From NCBI RefSeq assembly GCF_028476545.1, contig NW_026732527.1, positions 7,501 to 71,500 on the forward strand: DNA of 64,000 nt. Reading direction: 5' to 3'. The notes beneath the pieces are model-generated. The model was not told the DNA's origin. It did no database searches and was given only the letters and a program-made list of their open reading frames with translations. Shown here one piece after another: positions 39,601-47,570 of the stretch (position 1 is its first letter; every line of letters starts with the position of its first letter). A program made the position numbers and the translations under genes. Source of the DNA: Physella acuta. Taxonomy: Eukaryota > Mollusca > Gastropoda > Physidae.

Positions 39601-41603
39601 TGTGGGGCCAGTGGTTCACCATGCAGTGTGACTCCACCCACGGGCGGCTGATGACGTCGGTACCTGCTATGCTGACGCTGCAGCTTCTGTTTAGCCCGGA
39701 CTGCGCGCAGTACCGCATCATTGGGCAGATCATCAGTAGCGGGAAACCCAAGCCGGCCAGGGCATGGATGGTGAGTGGGGACGTTTGGGGTCAGTTTTAG
39801 TACGAGTGTCCGATGATGCTATGTCCGATGATGGACTTGTCCAAAATTAGGGGTGTTAGGTTGTTAGTGGTAATATGGTATCAGTTTAAGGTGTTACAAA
39901 TAGGGTTAGGGTTAGAGAGTAGAACTAATTTACGCTAGCAACCTAATACCCTTTTATAGTGGAATAAATAGGTTTAAGGTTAGAGTAGAGCTAGGTTTAT
40001 ATTTGAACCTAATACTCTATTATAGTGGACTAAACAGGCACCGGATTTTTAAAAAAAATATATCCTAAACTTCCTATTGTGTTTATTTGATGTTTGTTTT
40101 GTCTGAAGAAGACACAATCCGAAACGTCATTAGTTGAGCTTAGATTGGATGCTATGAAAATATGTCAACATTAATCGCTGTATTTGTGCAAAAAGTTTTT
40201 CGGGTTAGGCCTCAGCGGGTCTAGCTGATTTTGTAATTGGGTAATCATGCATCTGGGTCAGCACAATGCCCAGCCACGTTTACTTGCCCTAAAGTGAGGA
40301 GTCAGTTACCAACCAGAGCTGGGATGATTTACGTCAGAGCTGGGATGATTTACATCAGAGCTGGGATGATTTACATTAGAGCTGGGATGATTTACATCAG
40401 AGCTGGGATGATTTACATTAGAGCTGGGATGATTTACATCAGAGCTGGGATGATTTACAGCTTTCTGTGAAACAAATTCTATTCAAACTTTGTCTACATT
40501 TTACCTATGACATACTATGACCAAAAATGACAAAGTATGACACAATGACAAAATTTAACAAAATATGACAAAATATGACACACTATGACAAAAGCACTTC
40601 TGTTCTCTGGAATGAGTGTAAAAAAAAATCTCGAATGACTGGCATTCATCGTCTCAGTCAATTGTTTGTCTATGATTTAAGAAAGGTTACCTGACCCGTA
40701 AGAACTGGCGTATTGACATGAGTGAAGACCGCCGCCCCTCCCACAAGAACGTAAACGCCACCATGAAACTGACCGCCTACAACGTAAGCGAGGGGGACGG
40801 AGGGTGCTTTCAGTGTCTGGCACGCTACACATTCCCCAAGAGGATCAGCAGTTCAACGGCCAAGTCGAAGCAGATCTTGCACTTACTGGGTGAGTTCACA
40901 TCTAACACTTACTGGGTGAGTTCACACCTAACACTTACTGGGTGAGTTCGCACGTAACACTTACTGGGTGAGTTCACATCTAACACTTACTTGGTGAGTT
41001 CACACCTAACACTTACTGGGTGAGTTCACACCTAACACTTACTGGGTGAGTTCACACCTAACACTTACTGGGTGAGTTCACACCTAACACTTACTGAGTG
41101 AGTTCACACGTAACACTTACATATATATATGTGTGTGTGTGTGTGTGGGGGTGTGGGTGTGTGGGTGTGTGTGTGTGTGCGTGCGTGGGTGTGGGGGTGG
41201 GTGTGTGTGTGGGTGGGGGGTGGGTGTGTGTGTGTGTGTGCGTGCGTGTATGTGTGTGTGTGTATATGTGTAATTGTATTCTTTTGAGCCTACGGACTCG
41301 GGTTATGTGACTGCGCCCCAGATGTTAGTCTAACTCAATAAACACTTACATACGTTTTCTCTCATCCGACCAGTGAAAAGAGATTCGGAAAACGACGTCC
41401 TCAACAGCGGCCCGAACGGCAGCTACAACTACTACCCCTACGACTACTCCTACGAGAGCGAGTTCGATGAGAACGACGTATACCTGGACATTACTACCAT
41501 CGACGCCGTAGCCGCCCCCGCCTCACCCTGCGCCTCGTGTCTCACCCTTGTGCAGACGCTGCTCATCTACGTCATACACGTGCTTGCTTGTCAGGGGGAC
41601 TGA
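31463..41603 (+). CDS. IgC: two-Ig-domain cell-surface protein, GPI-type tail (complete, 6 exons)
   Basis: Exons: 31463-31538, 32010-32203, 38805-39003, 39562-39770, 40682-40889, 41374-41603. Phases are 1,0,1,0,1, and the spliced frame is 1116 nt (371 aa). The signal exon begins [20 protein letters not shown]. Ig1 has Cys50 and Cys134 in DSGVYAC. Ig2 has Cys179 and Cys271 in DGGCFQC, plus the extra pair Cys204/Cys268. Possible N-glycosylation sites include NVTK, NVTD, NDSG, NATM and NVSE. The tail is Tyr/Asp/Glu-rich ([16 protein letters not shown]), then hydrophobic ([16 protein letters not shown]), fitting a GPI signal; the acidic tyrosine-rich stalk is unlike IgA and IgB. Intron 2 is 6.6 kb, nearly all tandem copies of its own splice sites. 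The function is unknown. Confidence 0.88.
32204..33290. repeat. 21-bp minisatellite made of the IgC exon 2 donor, about 50 copies
   Basis: The first copy is the real donor (AACAGTG|GTAAGTTGCATG). Units read GGTAAGTTGGATGTTGTAG plus 1-2 bases, so nearly every unit carries a consensus GTAAGT donor. Its 21-bp period gives open frames up to 391 codons that are not genes. Confidence 0.96.
33360..33662. repeat. Short GGTCAAA repeats and an (AT)n run
   Basis: Units of about 14-17 bp (CCCCCTATGGTCAAA) run to about 33598, followed by (AT)n at 33609-33661. Confidence 0.9.
33728..38804. repeat. 47-bp minisatellite made of the IgC exon 3 acceptor, about 105 copies
   Basis: Unit of 47 bp (some shorter, about 29 bp) contains GGGCTTGATGTGTTTCAGCC, then 'cccgtccacatatgtctac', then ATATGTTA. 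The last copy is the real acceptor: CTTGATGTGTTTCAG|CCCCCGTTCC at 38804/38805. Every unit therefore carries the 3' splice site and the first bases of exon 3. A MITE is inserted at 37302. Confidence 0.97.
37302..37573. mobile_element. hAT-like MITE, family 1, copy 2, inside the array
   Basis: 272 bp with inverted ends CAGAGGCGTAGCGACC and TCGCTACGCCTCTG. The exact 8-bp duplication GTTTCAGC lies at 37294-37301 and 37574-37581. The target is the array unit, so the insertion is younger than the array at that point. Confidence 0.93.
39025..39545. repeat. 32-bp minisatellite in IgC intron 3
   Basis: Unit contains ATTACAGATAGAAATACAGT then TACAATAGCCCC. The array is regular to about 39300, then diverged to 39541, about 20 bp before the exon 4 acceptor. 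Each unit carries TTACAG, an acceptor-like hexamer. Confidence 0.92.
39771..40230. other. IgC intron 4, 5' part
   Basis: Diverged repeats of 'taggttttaggttagagtagagctaa' type around 39860-40030; otherwise plain intron. Confidence 0.4.
40235..40470 (-). mobile_element. SINE family B fragment with a 21-bp array grown from it
   Basis: GGGTCAGCACAATGCCCAGC and AGTTACCAACCAGAGCTGGG match the body of family B SINEs. From 40310 the phrase AGAGCTGGGATGATTTACAT is repeated about seven times with a 21-bp period. Confidence 0.65.
40880..41125. repeat. 26-bp minisatellite made of the IgC exon 5 end and donor
   Basis: The real junction is CACTTACTGG|GTGAGTTCAC. The unit repeats CACTTACTGGGTGAGTTCAC plus six bases about nine times, so each has the exon end and a GTGAGT donor. 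Confidence 0.93.
41126..41275. repeat. GT-rich microsatellite
   Basis: (GT)n with interspersed GGG, in IgC intron 5 about 100 bp before exon 6. Confidence 0.9.
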
Positions 41604-41619
41604 TGGGTGGGGTTTTACT

Positions 41620-42168
41620 TTGGGATGGACGGCCGTTTTGTGATGGATGGTTGTTTTGTGATGGACGGCAGTTTTGTGATGGACGGCTGTTTTGTGATGG
41701 ACGGCCGTTTTGTGATGGACGGCTGTTTTGGTGATGGACGGCTGTTTTGTGATGGACGGCCGTTTTGTGATGGACGGCCGTTTTGTGATGGACGGCTGTT
41801 TTGTGATTGACGGCTGTTTTGTGATGGACGGCCGTTTTGTGATGGACCGCCGTTTGGTGATGGACGGCCGTTTGGTGATGGACCGCCGTTTTGTGATGGA
41901 CGGCTGTTTTGTGATGGACGGCCGTTTTGTGATGGACCGCCGTTTGGTGATGGACGGCCGTTTTGTGATGGACGGCAGTTTTGTGATGGACGGCCGTTTT
42001 GTGATGGACGGCTGTTTTGTGATGGACGGCCGTTTTGTGATGGACCGCCGTTTGGTGATGGACGGCTGTTTTGTGATGGATGGCTGTTTTGTGATGGACG
42101 GCCGTTTTGTGATGGACGGCTGTTTCGTAATAGACGGCTGTTTTGTGATGGACGGCTGTTTTGTGTTG
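41620..42168. repeat. 18-bp minisatellite in the IgC 3' UTR, about 30 copies
   Basis: Unit is TGTTTTGTGATGGACGGC. It begins about 20 bp after the IgC stop codon, ahead of the only AATAAA found, so it is probably transcribed in the 3' UTR. The periodic 153-codon frame is not taken as coding. Confidence 0.93.
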
Positions 42169-42219
42169 GTCTTTAAACTTAGATTGTAGCGTGGGTATGG
42201 ATAAGGGTGGTGGTTTTAG

Positions 42220-42660
42220 AGGGCGGGTGAGGCAGGCATTTGTTGTTAAGGCTCCAGTTCATGTGATACTGCTGTTGCATTACCGTCTAGGCTAGTGTTG
42301 TCTAGGCTCCAGTTCATGTGATGCTACTGAAGTATTTCTGTCTAGGCTAGTGGTATTTTATAATCAACTAAGATGCGACACTATAACATACAAGTGGAGC
42401 AAATTTACAGTTGTCACATAACGAATGGAGCCGTTCTAGAGTGAAAATTGTATTGGTTAGTTTTCTAAATGATCTCCGTGTAGGAAAATACAATTGTTTT
42501 GTAAATAATCTTCTTACAGGAAATGTTATTTTTTCTAAATAATCTGCTTATATGAATATGCTTGTTTTGTAATTCATTTCCGTAAAGTAACATATGATTG
42601 TCTGTTTTCTAAATAATCTCCGTATTTGGACTCAATTGTTTTATTATTATTATTTATTTA
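42220..42660. repeat. Two short degenerate repeats downstream of IgC
   Basis: GGCTCCAGTTCATGTGAT occurs twice (42250 and 42305) in a repeat of about 57 bp. A diverged repeat with TTTTCTAAATAATCTCCGTA recurs about four times at 42457-42630. Confidence 0.6.
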
Positions 42661-42722
42661 TTATTATCTTGTACTAATTAATTTCACCGCTGGTTCAGTT
42701 CGCCTGCATGCAAGTATTCGAT

Positions 42723-42728
42723 AATAAA
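42723..42728 (+). promoter_or_regulatory. Possible polyadenylation signal of IgC
   Basis: AATAAA about 1.1 kb after the stop; I see no earlier one. Confidence 0.45.
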
Positions 42729-43117
42729 CATTTGAATTTTATAGTGAAGACCACTTCTTTGTATTGTCATTTAAATATGTTTAAAAAAATTATTTGTGCT
42801 CTTAATTTAAAAAAAAAACTACCGGGTAGGCCTATATTGTTGAATTCAATATTAAAAACATATTAAAACATATTAGAATATTTTCCTATTTAACAGACAA
42901 TCGTTGTTGATATAAGTTTATATTCGTTTCTTTACAGACTTTAGCTATTGTTTATAAAAAGTTGACTAGATAACTAACTAGTTGTTTAACTTGTTTAAAA
43001 TGTAAACTACAATTCTGCCACTAACTAAGAGACTCTGAAGAACATTGAGATCTTTAACTAAACCTTAAATTTTTTTTTTTAAATTTCAATAGTATGTGGT
43101 GGTGGTGGACCACGAGA

Positions 43118-43530
43118 ATATGTGGCACACCACGAGATTAAGTATGTGACACAACACGAGATTAAGTATGTGACACGACACGAGATTAAGTATGTGACAC
43201 GACACGAGATTAAGTATGTGACACGACACGAGATTAAGTATGTGACACGACACGAGATTAAGTATGTGACACGACACGAGATTAAGTATGTGGCACGACA
43301 CGAGATTAAGTATGTGACACGACACGAGATTAAGTATGTGACACGACACGAGATTAAGTATGTGACACGACACGAGATTAAGTATGTGACACGACACGAG
43401 ATTAAGTATGTGACACGACACGAGATTAAGTATGTGACACGACACGAGATTAAGTATGTGACACGACACGAGATTAAGTATGTGGCAAACCACGAGATTA
43501 AGTATGTGGCACAACACGAGATTAAGAAAT
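43118..43530. repeat. 24-bp minisatellite, about 17 copies
   Basis: Unit AAGTATGTGACACGACACGA plus GATT, 24 bp. It is very homogeneous, so probably recent. It is open in several frames on both strands, but only because of the period. Confidence 0.95.
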
Positions 43531-43679
43531 TAACACCAAAAGAGACGATTATTTTATTTAACTGTGCAATATTCACGTGAATGATTTTTTCCTGAGATTT
43601 ATAGCTTTGTTCAATCATAGACATTTATTTTATAAATTAGAAAACAATATTATATAATGTTTCTGCGAAAAAGAAATTA

Positions 43680-44640
43680 GATTTCGGTAGGGCGGTTCCC
43701 GTGCGGTGAAGCGCTTTTTATCTAATTACGGTCTATAAATAAAAAGTCTGATGCGGGTTGACACCGTTCATCCGAGGGGCATGAAACTTTAGGGATTCGA
43801 TGAGAATACTCTCAACTTTTTAACGATTTCCGTTAGTCGGAAAATGCACTTTACTCTATTTCCGTGAGAACACGATAACTTTAGAGCCGCAGACGAAATT
43901 TGGGTCACCTTTAAATTTTGTGTGACATCCGATACCTGGAAGTGGTTCTTTACACTATTTCTAGTTTCTAAAAAAAAAGCCACTTTTGTTTACTGTTATA
44001 TTTAGCTAGCCGAAATTTCATACTTAGGCTTATAAACTTTCAAATTTTGAGTGATTTCCAGTGGTCAGCGTGATCGAGTCGGTAAAGCTCATGGTTGCTA
44101 AACCGCAAAATCTCGAGTTCGTCCCTCAGGCAGATGAGGCTCGTTATCTGGGGACAGCCACTCTTCTAGGAGAGACAACTCCTAAATTAAACAACTGCTG
44201 CCTTGTAGTTTGTTCTTGGTTGGACAAAGGTTATGGGAGCAAATCCAAAAAAGAAAACTAGGCTCAAATAGGAGTCAATGGCCTCAATGGCGCCTAACCA
44301 GTTGACACGTATCTTTAATTGTGATGGAGGCGTGGTCGAATAGGCAAAAAGTCATGGTTGATAAATTCGAAAAAGTCTTGAGTTCAAACCATCTGACAGA
44401 TAAGGCTTGATCCCTTTCAACACTAAAAAGTAAGAACGAAGAAGAAGAAGAGAGTGATTCCCGGTGACCGTAAGTAGTATCCAACTTACGCAATTTTAAT
44501 TTTTTTTTCTAAAAAAGGTAATCAAGTTTATCCTTCAGAAAGTACCGATTTTCCGCTCTATTACACTCACTCTGTTTGCGTTCATTGTGTGCGCAATCAT
44601 TTTTTTTCTGTTTTAAAACATTTAAGTATTGAAAAAAAAA
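43680..44640. repeat. Interspersed repeat, interrupted by a SINE
   Basis: Phrases such as 'acacgataactt.agagc', 'aaaatttcat', 'ttacactatttct', 'tctaaaaaa' and a final 'ttttaaaacatttaagtatt' recur in order at 53330-53790. A SINE splits this copy at 44060. Non-coding. Confidence 0.5.
44060..44451 (+). mobile_element. SINE family A with target duplication
   Basis: Two tRNA-like blocks as in the 14250 copy (GATCGAGTCGGTAAAGCTCA and GGCGTGGTCGAATAGG), ending in GAAGAAGAAGA. Flanks GAGTGATTTCC (44049-44059) and GAGTGATTCCC (44452-44462) are a target duplication with one mismatch. Confidence 0.82.
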
Positions 44641-45655
44641 TAATAAAAAAAACATTTCAATTAGTCCTGTAAGTTCCATTTCCTTATTACCTTACTGTTA
44701 CTAAGTGTTACACAAGAATAAGGAATACAATCGTTTACGTGAAAGTTTAGGGGAGATCACTTCTACTTTTTAAAATATTTCTTTATCCAAAGTTTTTTTA
44801 TGTAAACAGGAAATGGCTAGCGTAGGGGATTCCCATTAGCTATATAAATAACTTGCTAGATCTAGATCTATAAGACTATATTCTTATGGAAATTTCCAAT
44901 ATTTTTTTCTCCGGATCCTGCAAACGCAACCTATTTTCTAGTTCTAGTTATCATAGATCTAGAGATCTAGTTTCGTTAAGTTTAGATATAGACTAAACAT
45001 CTAGAGTCTAGCCTAGACTAATATATATTTATATAATGATAGTAATGTATACAATAGTTAGTAGTATACATTTAGTACATAGATCGGTCGGTAATCTATC
45101 GTTTTGGGTACGTAAAATCGCCCGCAATTTGTAATGTGAAAAACAGGTGACTCCTTAAATTTTAATAATTATTTCACACTTTGAGGAGGATTTATGTTTT
45201 AAAAAATTCAAAAATGTTTCCTTGATTCATTTATGTACCTGTTTTTAAACAATTGAATTAAAACTTTTCAGTAATAAATGAAGACTAGCCATGTTTCCAA
45301 CAGATGCAACCATGCTCATTTACTATAGCAGCCATCTTGTCTAAGTTTTATTTTTAACACGTTTTTTTTTTAACACGTTTTTATTAACTCAGCTTCGCGT
45401 GTGTTTGTTGTTAAAATTGACATCGAAAATTAACCCACTTCTGATTGCTCAATAGATCTGAAATTTGGCATGTAGGCTACTTTCGCCTAACAATTTCAGA
45501 TGCAATCATAAAAACTAGCAATTAGAGACGGTAATTAGCTTAATTTAATTACGCCCCAAGGACCATAAAATTGAGGACATGATTTCTAAAGATACCGACA
45601 AGACTGGAGGCTTATAGACACAGTTACTTCGGCCCCAATCGATGTGAGCGCGCTG

Positions 45656-45727
45656 GCCGTGATCGTATAGTGGTTAGTACTTCGCGTTGTGGCCGCGACA
45701 ACCCAGGTTCGAATCCTGGTCGCTCAA
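45656..45727 (+). tRNA. tRNA-His-like sequence (GTG), probably not functional
   Basis: Has box A (TATAGTGGTTAGTAC), a paired anticodon stem (TCGCG/CGCGA) around the loop TTGTGGC with anticodon GTG, and a paired T stem with TTCGAAT. It matches animal tRNA-His closely. The acceptor arms (GCCGTGA and TCGCTCA) pair only in the inner four positions. A T-run follows at 45731-45737. It may be a tRNA pseudogene or SINE head. Confidence 0.55.
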
Positions 45728-45870
45728 GATTTTTTTAGTCCGTGTATTTATAAACACTTAGTCAATTCATACTTAATCAAGTCATTAGATAAAGTAGAAA
45801 ATAAACTATATAAAAAACTTTTTTAAAAACCACGTTTTTCATGTGTAGCAACGGACTAAAAAGGAGAAAA

Positions 45871-46107
45871 TAAAATACTTAAAAAAAACTTTTTAAAAAA
45901 CCACGTTTTTCTTGTGGACTAAAAAGTAGAAAATAACTATTTACATACATTTGATGACAAAAAACGTGGGTCGGGCAGATGGGTCGGGAAATTTGATGGT
46001 GAACGTACCCACGTTTTTTGTCATCAAATGTATGTAAATAGTTATTTTCTACTTTTTAGTCCACAAGAAAAACGTGGTTTTTTAAAAAGTTTTTTTTAAG
46101 TATTTTA
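45871..46107. repeat. Perfect 101-bp inverted repeat (hairpin) with a 35-bp spacer
   Basis: Left arm 45871-45971 starts TAAAATACTTAAAAAAAACT and ends ACGTGGGT; right arm 46007-46107 is its exact reverse complement. A diverged direct copy of the arm precedes it at about 45790-45870. It lies in the insertion in inverted-repeat element 1. Confidence 0.92.
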
Positions 46108-46461
46108 TTATAAGCTTTTAGCGCCAGATTCAGGGGGAAGCCACTCTATTTTACAAATGGCTGCTGTTTATATAGCAAATCTTGCTCTCAGACACTGCTG
46201 TTTAAAGTTAATTTCTGGCCTAAATCGATATATTTAGCCATTGATTTAGGTTTATTATTCATTTATCTATAATATTTGACACAAAAGTATGACAATATAT
46301 TTCTATTAAAGCCTTGACAATGAGGTAACGTGTTCGTACATAAATAGCCACGGGCGATTTTACGTACCCAAAACGATAGATTACCCATAGATCTAGATAT
46401 CTAGTATTAGTATAGGGCCTATACTATAGGCATAATTATTATTAGATTAGTAAGTTAACTT

Positions 46462-47103
46462 GGTAATCTATTTTATTTTAGGTAGTAACTAGGCCTAATT
46501 ACTAATATAATATAGAACATAGAGGTAGGCCTACGTAAAATCGGCTGAGGCTAGTAAAGTTGCCACATTGTTAAGGCTTTAATAGTAATAATAGAAGTAT
46601 AGGCTAAGTATATATAATATTGATATTGTGATATATTTGTGTCAAATATATTAATATTATTATAGGCCTAGATAATTGAATAATAATCCAAAATCAATGG
46701 CTTAATATAGCAATAGGCCCTACTATAGGCCAGAAATTAACTTTAAACAGCAGTGTTTGCAGTAATATTATATTAAATATTTACTATTTAAACAGCAGCC
46801 ATTTGTAAAATAGAGTGGCTTCCCCTGAATCTCCCGCTATTAGTTTACCAAAAAAAACAACCTCCTAAACAAGATGGCTGCTGAAGTAAACAAACTTTGT
46901 TGCATCTTTATTTATTACGGAAAAGTTCTAATACAATTGTTTAAAAACAGGTACATAAATGGAACTGAAACATTTTTGTAACTTTCAAAACATAAATCTT
47001 CCTTAAAATGTGAAATAGATCTAATTACTAAAATTTAATGAGGCACCTTCTTTTCACATTACTAGCCTAGGCTGATTCTACGTACTTAAATCAATAGATT
47101 ACC
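46462..47103. mobile_element. Inverted-repeat DNA element 2
   Basis: Begins GGTAATCTATT and ends AATAGATTACC. The two halves match the outer parts of element 1 in inverted arrangement: AACAAGATGGCTGCTG near 46868 and AAATAGAGTGGCTTCCC near 46808. It is 642 bp, diverged and AT-rich with no reading frame. Confidence 0.7.
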
Positions 47104-47190
47104 TTCCATCTACTGCCATGCTAGCGTAAGACCTAACCTAATTACATTCTCAATTGTTTAGCTGATTTTATTCAACACCCCCAACGGAAA

Positions 47191-47388
47191 CAGTGTTTCT
47201 TCCAGACTTTTTTCTCCGGGGGGGCACTTGAAATTTTCAGGGGGCGGACACTGTTAAAAGTATATATTGTCTATATAAATTATATAAATTTCATTTCGTT
47301 CGGGGGGGGGGGGGGGGCGGTAAAAAAATTTCGGGGGGGGGGGGGGGGGAAGCTCCCCCCCCCCGAGGGATGCCTGGAAGAAACTGTG
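47191..47388. mobile_element. hAT-like MITE, family 2, copy 2
   Basis: Ends CAGTGTTTCTTCCAGAC and CCTGGAAGAAACTGTG. The flanks AACGGAAA (47183-47190) and AATGGAAA (47389-47396) form an 8-bp duplication with one mismatch. The interior is poly-G/poly-C. Confidence 0.82.
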
Positions 47389-47504
47389 AATGGAAAACTC
47401 CAGAACATCTCTCTCTAATTTGTCAAACAGATGTGTAGTTTAAATGTTTCTCTAATTCGTCGAACGGATGTGTAGTTTAAATCTTTTTCTAATTTGTCTA
47501 ACAG

Positions 47505-47570
47505 ATGTTTCGTTTAAATCAGAATGTCAACATGTGAAACAGAGGTACATCGGAGATCAAGAAACAAAGG
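47505..47570 (+). other. 5' UTR part of exon 1 of the ZZ-RING gene
   Basis: An acceptor-like TTTGTCTAACAG ends at 47504, and the sequence to 47570 has an in-frame TGA before the ATG. This suggests at least one more non-coding exon upstream. Confidence 0.5.

Larger units (their letters stand above)
45090..46385. mobile_element. Inverted-repeat DNA element 1, with a large internal insertion
   Basis: The ends are perfect inverted repeats of about 36 bp, starting GGTAATCTATCGTTTTGGGT and running to CGCCCG. The inner flanks (about 45145-45350 and 46112-46320) match, in inverted order, the two sides of the neighbouring element at 46462-47103. The stretch about 45350-46110 has no counterpart there and is an insertion. 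No transposase is seen; I could not fix a target duplication or superfamily. Confidence 0.75.

Noticed and set aside
45656-45727. A functional tRNA-His gene
   Set aside because: The outer acceptor stem is unpaired, and it sits inside an insertion in a mobile element. Kept only as tRNA-like.
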